This document shows positions 11,053 through 21,384 of a DNA stretch of 64,000 nt, piece after piece. How positions within the stretch are numbered: the stretch's first letter is position 1; each line of letters begins with the position of its first letter. Source of the DNA: Blattamonas nauphoetae. Lineage: Eukaryota > Preaxostyla > Oxymonadida. The position numbers and the translations under genes were made by a program. Under the pieces are notes generated by a model. It searched no databases. It was not told the DNA's origin and saw only the letters and a list, made by a program, of their open reading frames with translations. The stretch is taken from assembly GCA_033064195.1 (NCBI GenBank), contig JARBJD010000002.1, positions 248,001 through 312,000 of the forward strand. Direction: 5' to 3'.

Positions 11053-12035
11053 ATGTTGGACCGATCTTCATCTTACGCCATGTCAACGCCTCGTCAGAAC
11101 TATCTTCAGTCTTCTTTTTCATCAACATATTCGAAACAACAGACTCCAACACAACCAAGATCTGTTTCTCCAGTTAAGACCAAGATAGACCTTCTCACAA
11201 CACGACTCGACACATTTCAACAAAATCTGTCTGAAGACAGAACCATCAAATTCCAAACATTTGAAAATGAATTGTCAGTTATTCAAGAAGACATTAGAAA
11301 TCTACAAAAGGTGGGGGACGAACAACTGTTCTCTGTCCAGGAAGAGATCGAAAGGATGCGAATCATGTTGGAGCATTCGACAACTGAACGAGAAGTCCTC
11401 CAACAAAAGCTTGATGAGGATACATTTGTTGCCGATGACCTTCTTCATCAAGCCATTAGTCGTGAACAAATGGTTTCACTCATACTTTTCAATGAATCAA
11501 TCCATCCATCATTTCTTCTTCTAGGAAGGCAATCGAACTCTCGAAGAAGCTCAACAAATGGCACAAGATCGTTTAATAGAAACACAAACATCTGTTACTG
11601 ATCTTCTCACTGAAAGAACTGAAAAAATGAAAGCCGACTTTTCTTCTCTTCTTGACCAGATCCCTGTACTTCAACTAAAAATGAATGAAGAACGAGAGGC
11701 AGAAGAACTCTTTGTCAAACAGTTAGAGGAGAAATTGAAGACAGAGGTTGCTCAACTGAAACAGGCAATCGAACAAGAAAGAACCGTACGTTTCTCTCGA
11801 AATGAAGATGATATTGTTTTATCTCTCTTGTAGTTACGTAATAAACTTGAAAAAGATGCGACAACATCATTGAACGAGTTTCGAGCCTATGCTCAAGCTG
11901 AGCTTCAAGTTTGATCTTCAACTCTCATCTTATCCTCTCCAGAATGAACGTTCAGATCGCCAACAGACTGAACAGGCTCTTTTCCTGCTTTGGGAACAGA
12001 CAAGTAAGAAGATTGAAGATGCAAGGGTATTTTAG
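11053..12035 (+). CDS. SF-assemblin / beta-giardin family coiled-coil protein
   Basis: Four exons (introns about 11473-11524, 11786-11833, 11909-11942) give about 282 residues. The short N-terminal head is Ser/Thr/Pro-rich (SPVKTKIDLL) and the rest is one long coiled coil without prolines, with heptads such as LTTRLDTFQQNLSEDRTIKF. Head plus a rod of this length is the SF-assemblin layout; these proteins form 2 nm filaments of striated microtubule-associated fibres (system I fibres, or the ventral disc in Giardia). Such fibres occur in flagellar roots and the preaxostyle region of excavates. The start codon at 11053 lies 4 bp from the DDX56 start on the other strand; the next Met (11080) is an alternative and leaves 31 bp. 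The stop TAG follows ARVF. Confidence 0.75.
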
Positions 12036-12187
12036 CGACATTTTATCTTCAGTTCATTCCACGTCGATTTCTTCATTTCTATGATATTTTACGATGTTTA
12101 ATCAACTCATTTTTTGAAAGGGCATCGATAAAATCTGTTGATGAATTAAGAATGAGTGAAATGATGTAATTAAAGAAATAATCAAGT

Positions 12188-14249
12188 CTACTTTCGTCCA
12201 ATTGCAGTTTTTGGCCGAAGTCGTGGTTGAGTTGCCGATGGATGGTTTGTCTTGGTGGTGATTGAAGAAGTTGCTTTGTCTTTCCCTGCAATAGACCCTG
12301 TTCTAGATCGTGTCCCGGGTGTTCGGTTGCCAGGAGTTCGAGTCCCTGTCTCCGGGATTCGAGCTGCAGCCATCTGACGAACGATGTCAAGACCAGTCTG
12401 CTGGATATAACGAGCGCAGTGCTCATTAATGACACTTTCATCGCTCTCGTGCTCTCCTCTCTTCCAATGAGACGCGATTGAGTAGATCTGCATTTTCTGG
12501 AGGTGAGATGCTGGAGACATGTAGTGACTGTCAACGGAACGACATCGGTGGAACTTCTGAAGAGCATCCAGAGCGGTCACTGCACTGACATTGAATAGTC
12601 GGACTGGAGAGAATAAAAGGAAAAGATGGCAGACTGAGAAGAAGCGTGCAGATGAGCCCCGTTCGACCGTGCCCGTCCAGAGAATGGATGCAAATGACAC
12701 TGCCATTGTTGATGAGCCGATTTGCGATGAAGTCGATCAGCATGCGTGTTTCATCGTCTCTCCCGCACTGACCTTCTTCGATCGGAAAGACGATTCGAAT
12801 CATCGAGTCGAGCTTCTGCGCAAACTGGCGTTCGGGGATGGCAATCTTCTCCGACGCGAGCGGAACGTAATGTTCTTGCTCGATCTGCTCGTTTTGAAGC
12901 TTGTACATTTCTTCTCTGCGCTGTCTTTGACTCATGGTTTTTGTTTTGAGGAGTTTCTGCTTCTTCTGGAGACGCTCTTCCTCTTCTTGCTTCTGAACAC
13001 TTTCCAACTCCATCAATCTCTCCTTCTCCATCGTTGCCTTCATCCTGAGAAGCTGATCCATGCGGACACTCCTCACGGCGGTTGTGAAGTAGTCGAAGTG
13101 CTGAGAATGAGGGCCCTTGTTGCCCTCCCCGTCCGTTGTGAGGTCCACAAAGGTATCGACACCACTCAAGAGAAGCTTTTCCACTTCACTTGGCGTCTCT
13201 GGGTATGCACTCATCAGCACTCGGCCTGGAATAATCCAATTGCTTTTCGAAGTTGGACCGGAAAACTGCTGCTGGAAGGAAGGGTCATGATGGGAGATGT
13301 CAAATGGGTTGCTGATTGGAAACTCCGATGTCTGAGCATCAGCATCGATCGCTTTTGGGAGTTGTTGGATGGGAGGCTGTTCTTCCGAAGGAACATCAAT
13401 GATATCAATGACACGATGTTGAACGGCACTATTCTGTGGGGTCCCCTGGAATGTTGGCTGGGCAATAATTTTTGACATTCGCTCTCGGTTCCCCGCTGTG
13501 GCAGGGCGAGTGAGACGCTGGTGATCTGGATGTTGGTAGGCATATTGTGAAGATGTCGTGAATGGTGAGGAAACTTCAGCGTGGAGTTGGTGTTGAGGCG
13601 AACTGACCGTGACCTTCAGAGGTGTACTCATTCGGGGACGTTTTTCATCATCATCCAGCGCATACCTTCTGTACGCATCTTCAAAAATACTGAAAACAAA
13701 ATCAGATAAAAAAATAGCAAACTATTGAGTTGTAGTGAATGATCTCTCTGCCTGGTGAAGGATTGCAATGTTACTGATGCTATTTCCAATGCACATTCGA
13801 AATCCTCGATTAGGAGGAGTATGAATAATTCTCTTCTTGGAATACAACTGAAGAAGAAAATCAGGTGTAATAGTTTCCAATGGGATCACAAGAGCAATTG
13901 TAGATGGCAATGGAGGGATGCATGAGACTGCGTCTGAGAAATGTTCGAAAAAATGACGAAAAGTCAAACCTCTTTCTTGTTGGGCAATAATAATGCAAGT
14001 GTTACATAAAATAAAGAGTTCTCTATCGGCGGGCGTCGGTGGTTGCTGTGGTTTTGCCGCGAAGATATCTCCATGTCTAATTGGTTGAGGAGCTTGATCT
14101 TCTAATCGATATTGCTTTACTAGTTCCATTGGGAGAGTATAAACACATAGGTTTAGATCAGTTGTGGATTGGCAGTTCGAGCAGCATGTTTGAATGGACA
14201 TGCTTTTGAAAAAATGTGAAACATGAATCTGGGACTGATCGATTGTCAT
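12188..14249 (-). CDS. Dual-specificity-phosphatase-like protein with Cys to Ser at the active site
   Basis: Two introns (about 13690-13722 and 12604-12634; 33 and 31 nt) join three exons in phase into about 665 residues. The N-terminal 175 residues contain two CxxC pairs (CSNC, CNTC), perhaps a zinc ribbon, and no family I recognise. The C-terminal part has SNWIIPGRVLMSAYPETP and a signature reading IHSLDGHGRTG. In protein tyrosine phosphatases this is HCxxGxxR; here Cys is Ser (codon 12681-12683), while Gly, Arg and Thr remain. A coiled Lys/Glu/Gln insertion of about 100 residues lies between the two. The tail is rich in Arg, Thr, Pro and Gly. Loss of the nucleophile predicts a pseudophosphatase that may still bind phospho-ligands. 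The first exon may instead be a separate gene ending at the TAG at 13722-13724, in which case this one starts at 13631. Confidence 0.6.
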
Positions 14250-14479
14250 GTCTGAAGACGTCTCAATACTATATATTTGAGTGAAAAAAACAATTCCAGT
14301 GTAATTCTTTATTTCTTGAAACGTAGGGTAAACTGATTGCCCAAGACAGAAAACTCCAAGAACAAAAAAAAACGAAAAGGCAGCGTAAAGTAAAAGATGA
14401 ACCAATTGTTGAACAAAGTGGCCTGAAATGTTAGTGCACAAAATGAAGAGAATAAATAATGTAGAAAGTGCAAGATATA

Positions 14480-16451
14480 TCACTGCCATCGGGCATATTG
14501 CTCCAAAAGTTCAATTGCTTCGTCACAGTCCATTTGGACAAAAACATCCCGCTTTGCTGAAAGAAACAAAATGAGGGGATAGATTGATAGGAAAGAGGTT
14601 ATAAGAGAAGCATTTTTATCGGTTAAATAGAAAAAGACGAACGTATCAAAAATGAACGGAGATTGATACATACACTCTTCCTTCTTTGTGATTGTCGGAG
14701 TATTTATTGTGCCTTCAGCGGCACTCAGTTTAATGAAATTGTGGAACTTGTCGAAGAGCCCAATGAGAGGAGTGGGGATTCCCTCTCCGATGCTATTGTT
14801 CGCGTTCAAGAGCTGCGAAACATGATCTTGGTCGTTCTCGTCTGATGACGAGTCGTCGAACAAAGATGGAATGGAAGGATCATCGTCATCCAAGTTGGAA
14901 GAGACTGGGGACTGGTGGTTGAAGAGGTGAGAAGAAAGAAGAGATGGCAATGAGAAGATGATAAAAGAAGCAGACAATCGAAAAAATGGGATGGGTTTGT
15001 GTTTCTTGTGTTTCGAGAGCAGAAAGGAGCGAGTTGACAGCAGTTCTATTTACAACGAGACGGGGAGTCGTCATTGGGACAAGCGAAGGGAAGGTATTAA
15101 AGGGAGCAACCTAAACATCATGGAGGTGATCAATCAGTCTTGGAAACGAAAGAGGATACTGTGAGAGAGGTTCCCAAAATAATGAGGAGGTCGCATTTTC
15201 TCATGTCCTCGTTAAGTTGTTTAAGGTCAATTCGGACAGGTTCCTCGAAAAAGACGAGGTCGGGCTTCATGATGCTGTCTCTTTTACCGTGCTTGAATTC
15301 TGTGAGCGGGGGGAGTGGTTTTGGTTTTGGCTTCGAAGTTGAGAACCCAAAGGCAGACAGGAACTGTTGGAATGCGTCCTTAAAGCTGTATGGTTGGGAG
15401 GTTTTTGGGGTCACTAGAATGTCTGATAAGGTGCAGACGTCCGTCGGTGTCGATGGATCTGATTGGTCCCTCCAACATCGACGACAATGCGGGATAGATC
15501 CTTCCAATATCTCATCAATAACGCGGCTTCCTTGTTCCTTCGCCCCACACTTGGGATTCATGCACGTCGAGGTCCAAAAAGTTCCATGGACTTGTGAAAC
15601 TTTCTCAGGCGAAACGCCCGCCTTTGTTTCGAGTTCATCCACATTTTGTGTATAAACTCGAAGCAGTGTGTTCTTTTCTTCCAAATGGCGAAGGAATCGG
15701 TGAGTCGGTGTCGGTTGACCAAAGTTTGTTGAGAAGTACTTTCGGACACACGTAAAGAATGGCTCGGGGTTTTGTGTAAAGAAACTAAAGATAGAGAAGG
15801 ATTCATAGAAAATAATAACAGAGTAAAAGAACGGAAGTCGATCTTCACAAACAATATTTCCAAAAAAGTTCGGACATTCGAACAAAAATGGAGCGATATC
15901 CAATATCAACTCTTCAGAAACAAATAGGAGCTAACTTTGAGGGCATACGATTTCGAGAAAATTTGCTCCGGGGTTTCTAAATCATCGAAAACAGGGTCAG
16001 GATCATTGAGGATTTTCGCGTAAAGGCCTGTGTCTTCAGAACGAAAATCCAGAGTGTTTGAAGAGGAAACACCTAAAAATGAGTGAGGGGTTCACAGAAA
16101 GTTTGTGATGGTTTTTGATGAAAGCAGACCAGCGCCAATTAAAACAACAACATTCGTAAATGAGCCATCGCCAAGCATAGTTCCTATTGCGTTGAGATCA
16201 TAATGTTGTGGTTTAGGGCGAGCATAAGGTTCAAGCATTTCCTCAAATTCCGAGACGGAAGCGAGAAAAAGTTGAGGAAATGTGTGTCGGGCGATGATGT
16301 TATAGAGGAGGAAGAGCGAAACAGAACACCACAAAATAGCTCCAGATGCGGTCGCAGGATCAACGAAATTGAGTAAATTTGAGAATTGCGTTGCTGACAT
16401 GGAGGAGAGATCACTGACCCATGAGTCACACTTTTCCACTGTGTCATTCAA
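14480..16451 (-). CDS. Sirtuin (SIR2-family NAD-dependent deacylase)
   Basis: Exons can be joined from 16451 to a TGA at 14480 (introns about 16073-16129, 15910-15935, 15111-15159, 14912-14975, 14557-14673), giving about 552 residues. Visible are VVVLIGAGVSSSNTLDFRS (NAD loop), FFTQNPEPFFT, RVYTQNVDELE, VSQVHGTF with the catalytic His, two Cys pairs for zinc (CMNPKC, CRRC), KPDLVFFEEPV, ILGTSLTVAPFNTFPSLVP and TTPRLVVN. The last two are joined across a 49 nt intron, which shows that the frame beginning MTTPRLVV is the sirtuin end and not a separate gene. An Asp/Ser-rich insertion of about 90 residues precedes a final KRDVFVQMDCDEAIELL that resembles the SIRT2 C-terminal helix. The exon structure near 15783-15935 is uncertain: 40 extra hydrophobic residues remain there under the simplest model. 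Confidence 0.8.
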
Positions 16452-16563
16452 AAAGTGTAGATTGAACAGAGTTTTACGAGATATAAATGGACGAGTTTCG
16501 TCAGAATATGTTCATCCACAGCTTTAAGAATTTCTGTAAACGATTAACTATCATATAAAACGA
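16452..16563. promoter_or_regulatory. Divergent promoter region, sirtuin / methionine gamma-lyase
   Basis: A 112 bp A/T-rich spacer separates the two divergent start codons, so both promoters must lie here or within the genes. I see no motif I can name. Confidence 0.4.
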
Positions 16564-17811
16564 ATGAATCCTCTCAGACGCCCAATCACACGGCAAAGAA
16601 TGGGTGCTCAAGATCAATTCGTCACAATGTCACAACAATCCTTCGAAAGCCGTTGCCTCCATGCTGATGGTCACGATAAACCACTTCAATCCCATTCACA
16701 GCCAATCTTCCAAACATCATCCTTTGTCTTCGAATCCCCAGAAGAAGGTCGCCAACTCTTTGCTGGCGAAAAGAAAGGCCATATCTATTCAAGAATCGGT
16801 AACCCAACAGTGGAAGCCTTCGAAAAGCTTATGACTTCCCTCGAAAATGGATTTGGCGCTATTGCTTTCTCCAGTGGAATGGCTGCTGCAATGGGCTGTT
16901 CTTTCCCCTTCCTTCAGGCTGGAGATCACGCAATTGTCGGGGACACCCTTTACGGTCCCACCACCACTCTTTTCACAAATCGCCTCACAAAGTACGGTAT
17001 TGAAGTCACTCTCTGCGACACTGGAAACCTCCAAGAAGTCGAGAAATCCTTCAAGCCAAACACAAAACTCGTCTACCTTGAAACTCCTGCCAACCCAACA
17101 TGCAAAATTACCGATGTTGCAGAAGTTTCCAAGATGGCCCACGCTCGCAACGCCATTGTTTCAGTCGACTCCACATTCGCATCTCCATACAACCAACAGA
17201 CTCTTGATCTTGGCGCTGATATGGTTATGCATTCTCTCACCAAATATATCAATGGACATGGAGATGTTGTTGGAGGCATTGTTGTCTGCAAGTCTGAAGA
17301 ACATGCCAAAATCTGTCGCAACTATCGCAAGGATTGTGGCTCTAACCTTGGCCCATTCGACGCATGGTTGGTCATCCGTGGCATCCGCACCTTGGCCGTC
17401 CGCATGGAACGCCACAACCAGAATGCATTGAAGGTTGCCGAGTTCCTCCGCTCCCACCCCAAAATTTCTAAAGTTATGTATCCTGGATTCCCTGAGTGCG
17501 CTGGTCACGAGGTTGCAGTGAAGCAGATGCGCAAGGGCGGGTACGGCTCGACCTTCTCATTCCTTATGAAGGACGGCTTCGAGGCCGGCAAGAAGTTGCT
17601 CGAGAACGTCCACCTCGCGACAGTTGCTGTCTCCCTCGGCAACACCGACACACTTATCGAGCATCCTGCCAGTATGACACACGCCAGCGTTCCACTCGAG
17701 ATCATGAAACAACAGGGCCTCACTCCCGACCTTATCCGAATCTCTGTTGGTCTCGAGGACGTTGACGAGCTCATTGCTGACCTTAGCCAAGCAATTGAGA
17801 AATCTTCATAA
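16564..17811 (+). CDS. Methionine gamma-lyase (PLP enzyme)
   Basis: 415 residues, one exon. MGL splits L-methionine into methanethiol, 2-oxobutyrate and ammonia; it is known from anaerobic protists and bacteria. The Cys/Met-metabolism PLP fold is complete: YSRIGNPT (phosphate contacts from the neighbour subunit), SSGMAAAM, DTLYGPTTTLF with the stacking Tyr, VDSTFASPY with the PLP-binding Asp, MHSLTKYINGHGD with the Schiff-base Lys, and SLGNTDTLIEHPASMTH near the end. The residue equivalent to Cys116 of the Pseudomonas enzyme is Pro (LYGP, not LYGC). The substrate could therefore also be cystathionine or O-acetylhomoserine. Codons are strongly C-ending, unlike most neighbours, which suggests high expression. 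The N-terminus has three Met (1, 13, 22); the third, MSQQSFESRCLH, begins the conserved part. Confidence 0.85.
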   Translation: MNPLRRPITRQRMGAQDQFVTMSQQSFESRCLHADGHDKPLQSHSQPIFQTSSFVFESPEEGRQLFAGEKKGHIYSRIGNPTVEAFEKLMTSLENGFGAIAFSSGMAAAMGCSFPFLQAGDHAIVGDTLYGPTTTLFTNRLTKYGIEVTLCDTGNLQEVEKSFKPNTKLVYLETPANPTCKITDVAEVSKMAHARNAIVSVDSTFASPYNQQTLDLGADMVMHSLTKYINGHGDVVGGIVVCKSEEHAKICRNYRKDCGSNLGPFDAWLVIRGIRTLAVRMERHNQNALKVAEFLRSHPKISKVMYPGFPECAGHEVAVKQMRKGGYGSTFSFLMKDGFEAGKKLLENVHLATVAVSLGNTDTLIEHPASMTHASVPLEIMKQQGLTPDLIRISVGLEDVDELIADLSQAIEKSS

Positions 17812-18016
17812 TTTATGATCACACATCATACATATGAACAAAAGACGCTGAGCTTCGCTCGCCTTCAGTTCTTATGTGAGCTGGTTGATCCTATGTAAAT
17901 TTCTCTTGTTCTCGATTCGTATAGTTGATTCTGAGCGTTTATTTTGATGTAATTTACCTGCAGTGTCTATCACTAAATTTCCTTCCCATAATCAGTGAAA
18001 GAGTTCAAATCCTTGG

Positions 18017-19197
18017 ATGACGGACAAGGATGAAAAGAGTGAAACAATTCACAATATACGAACATATGATACATTCGGAAATCCTTCCTTCATAACAATT
18101 GGCGTATTTATAATTCCTCAATTTCTCGAACTCCATTCTCTCAGGATCCTTACGTAGATCCAAAGCCGTTTTCAGCACGTAGTGCACATCTTCCTCCAAA
18201 GCAACCTCCTTTTGTCCCAACGAGCCCCCCAAAGCGTGGTCATACGAATGATGCTTTCATCCAGAAAAATTACACCCCTCTCAATTCTGTTTGAACATCC
18301 GCTCTTCATATCACTCCTCTACTCTCCTGGACATTCAACTTTTCCTTCCTCGCCCTTTTTCCTTAGAAAGATGAGCCATACGTTGAACAGGAAACATTGC
18401 GGCGAAAAGAGCGTGCTCAATCGGCTAAACGCAATATATCGAATAAACCATTCGTACCTACAAGTCCACCAAAACGAAGGTGATCATATTTTCAATTTTA
18501 TCACATAATGATATCTCAGTTCCACTCCAGGTGACCAATATGGTCAAATCGGGAAGCCACCTGAATACACTTCACCTCTCCCAAAAGAATCAAAGACGAA
18601 AGAAGATCCATCAAAACAGCATCTCCCAAATGTCAAGGTAGGCCGTTTTCGAAGTGGAGGAGCGGGACAAGTAATTGATACTTTTGGGCCGTCATACGAA
18701 TATATTTGTGAGAATGATAAGCCTCCAAAGAAAGACCCTGTTGGTACAATCAAGCCCAAGAAGTTAGAGAGGCCTTGGAGCGGAATGTCACGTGGAAACA
18801 AGCTCTTCCACAATGATGTCTACTCAGAAGACGACAAAACAAGGAGTATGATTCGCCCTCAAACTGCACGGTCTCGAACAGGCGCCACAACCTCACGACC
18901 TGGAACAGCGAAGTCTCGTAGTGCTGCAAGCGAAGGAGGAAGACCCCAATCAGCTTCGAAGGCATGGGTCAGTATGTCCCATTCGAGAGGGACATTTGAC
19001 CCATTTCCCAAGTATATGTCAGACAATGAGAAAGATAACACAACACGAACAAAACGAAAGAAGGAAAAACCAAAAGTCAAACCAAAACTAAAGCCATTCA
19101 TTCCTTCAGGCACCTCACAATTCACACGACCAACACGATCTGTATGTCTTGCATTTCTTCCTCACATTTTCACTAGATCGTCGGTGGTCATCATTAG
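18017..19197 (+). CDS. CFAP96: CFAP96 (C4orf47)-like ciliary protein
   Basis: Five exons (introns about 18104-18144, 18289-18366, 18480-18519, 19142-19176) give about 328 residues; human CFAP96 is about 310. Conserved pieces line up in order. FITIGDPYVDPKPF matches human YITVGDKYVSPFNRPF, NKPFVPTSPPKR matches KAFLPSNGEKK, and YGQIGKPPEYTSP matches YGTIGGPVPFFSA. Further on, GTFDPFPKYMSD matches GTFDPYPSHSAD, and PFIPSGTSQFTRPTRS matches FHPPSGPKSRPVES. The protein is basic and of low complexity between these boxes, with many Thr/Ala/Arg and PQTARSRT-type repeats. CFAP96 is a little-studied cilium and flagellum protein. The first exon ends with the glycine codon GGC before a 41 nt intron. The gene begins a run of axonemal genes that continues to 26 kb. 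Confidence 0.75.
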
Positions 19198-19302
19198 GGG
19201 AGCATTTCAAGTTGGTTTCTTGGTTTTTGGAGATCATCCATTATTTTAACGTAAGATTGTGTGATGATTATTATCTCGAAATGAACCCGGTACACCAATC
19301 AG

Positions 19303-19575
19303 TTAAGGAGTTTGGAACATGTTCGAGAGACCTGTGAAGGGAAGAGAAGCGAGAAATGCATGTAATTCTTTTTGGATCCGATTTCGTTCATTTTCGAGAT
19401 GTTCTCCTAATTCTTCATCCATCTGCCGACGAGCAGACACTTGTTCTTGGAGAGTTGAAAATTGTTCATCTATATCTCTTCACGGAAGATATGTTTGTGA
19501 GAGAAAAAGAAGAAGACTGTATTTCATCAAGAGTCTCGGCCATGAGAACTTTGAGTGCCTCAGCATAATCTTAAT
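19303..19575 (-). CDS. Coiled-coil, SF-assemblin-like gene fragment
   Basis: Between CFAP96 and RIB43A the minus strand reads as a clear alpha-helical coiled coil: EQFSTLQEQVSARRQ, then MDEELGEHLENERNR, to a TAA at 19303. An upstream piece (YAEALKVLMAETLDEIQ, to about 19575) joins through an intron with donor GTCTTC and acceptor GAAG in frame. The sequence has the style of the SF-assemblin rod at 11.1 kb but is only about 75 residues. No start exon was found: further upstream the strand is covered by the leader of RIB43A. It may be the 3' end of a truncated copy or a very small gene starting at Met 19544. Confidence 0.35.
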
Positions 19576-19827
19576 ATCATGATGAGTCAGTGTGAGGGAG
19601 ATAACATTGAATAGATTTTGTGGAGAGAAGAAATGAACACGATGAGGGCAGACCCTGGAAAAGTGTCCCTGAGCTAACAGGATCCGAATGTTGCCGTTTC
19701 TGGGGCCGGATTGTCGCGATTCTTTGAGGTGAATCCGACTCCGAAGAACTCATCCAATTCACGATTCCAGCACATCCAAATAAAAAAAGTGAGGACCAGA
19801 TCACAGAATCAAACTGCTCCTCCTGAA

Positions 19828-21203
19828 ATGATTCCCGTTACTGAGTTTGCAGAAGATAAACAAGAACGTGATATTGCACGCCGCAGAAAACTCGATGAAG
19901 AACGGAAGAAGCGCATCTTTGATGCCAAAGTCAGAACCACTGGAAAAGATTTGGAATTTTTAAAGATGCAGATGGAAGAGAAGAAAAAGCGGGAGGAAGA
20001 AGAAAGACAACGAGAACTTGCATTTGAGGCAGAACAATTAGAAGCTGATCGTCTCCTCATGGAGCTGGATGCTCAGTATCAAAGAGAAAGAGAAGAAGCA
20101 CGAAAGGAGCTCCTTGAGTTCTATAAAACTAACCAGCAGAAGACTATGCGAAGAGAATTCTACCTCGAAGATCCTGATCGTTTTAAGAAAGATCATCCTG
20201 CCCGAGTATGCCATAGATTTCAAACTCAACATCATCCACTTTCTCTGTTTGATTATGAACGTTGTCTAATTCTATCTTGTTCACCTCCAATTATTTCCTT
20301 TCTTCATTAGGAGGGAGATGATGATCCAAACCTTTCTGTATCAGGCCTTCAGAGGATGGAAGGCGAAGATCTTGGATACGCAGAACGTCAGCTCCGCTTG
20401 AAAGAACAACAACGAGAATGGGCATCGGAACAAATGCGAGAGCAACAGATGCGGAAGGAGTTGGAACAGAAGAAAGAACAGTCTGACTCTTATATTCTCA
20501 CCATTGTTTTTCCATCAACTCACAGACTTGAACAAAAGAGACAAGAAGCCATTGCACAAAGACTGGCTGAATTGGACAAAATGGAACAAGAGGAGCGAAA
20601 GGCTGCTATCGCAAAACTTCGCGAAGAGAATCGATTGGCTGTTTGATCATCCCGCATTCATCTCTTCTTTCTTCCATCTCAGGCCGAGCAGAAAAAAGAA
20701 GACGAGCGTCGTAGGAAAGAGATGGAGGAGGAGATGGAACGACTACAAATTGAACGTCAATTGGCTTCGTCCACACTCACCGAAGACATGACGGTCGCAC
20801 GATCGGTCGCAAATCCCAACCGGCTGCGACCAGATCACTACAAAGGAATGTTTGCTGAAGACAAAGAGCGGATCAAGCAACAACAGAGAGACCAGATTGA
20901 AGAACACAAGGTTTGGGTCACTTCTTCTTTGGGATTCTGAGATGTCTTGATTCTTAGGCACGGAAAGAGCGAGAGGAGGCAGAGGCAAAAGCAGAAGAAC
21001 TGCGACAACAACAGATTCAACAGAGACTGCTGGCAATGGAGCAACAATCAGAACGTGATCGAAAGGAAAAGGAGAGACAGATTCTGATGGAGAACCAGCA
21101 GAAAGCGATTCAGGATCGAGAACGAAAGAAGAAGTTGGACGAACAGTATTCGAATACCATTGATAAGTCGTTTTACGACTATTTCCAGACGACCTCACGA
21201 TAA
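19828..21203 (+). CDS. RIBC2: RIB43A (RIBC) axonemal microtubule inner protein
   Basis: Five exons (introns about 20206-20310, 20481-20525, 20641-20682, 20911-20957) give about 360 residues, the usual RIB43A length. The protein is one long Glu/Arg/Lys/Gln helix. Family boxes are visible in order: RRRKLDEERKKRIFDAKVRTTGKDLEFL, MRREFYLEDPDRFKKDHPARE, NLSVSGLQRMEGEDL spanning the first junction, EQQREWASEQ, RPDHYKGMFAEDKERIKQQQRDQIEEHK, and IDKSFYDYFQTTSR at the end. RIB43A proteins lie inside doublet microtubules along the protofilament ribbon. The start at 19828 (MIPVTEFAEDKQERDIARRR) fits the family N-terminus; the frame is open upstream to 19711 but that part is not conserved. It converges on the MYCBPAP-like gene, about 180 bp between stops. 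Whether it is RIBC1 or RIBC2 cannot be decided. Confidence 0.85.
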
Positions 21204-21384
21204 TCATCTTGTTTTTGTTCACCATATTATTTCTTTTCTTCATCTCACCCTCACACAGTCGCGAATTTATTCGTTGGTGTCATCGTTCGTTCTCATCTAC
21301 TCACATAAAGATTTGAATGAAGTGAAAACAAAGCAATACAATGACCCTTGAGGCGGTGAAGAAAGACATTAAAAAAAGACCGAA

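Noticed and set aside
14886-15074. MTTPRLVV frame as a separate small gene
   Set aside because: Joined across the 49 nt intron it continues GTSLTVAPF, the sirtuin C-terminal strand.
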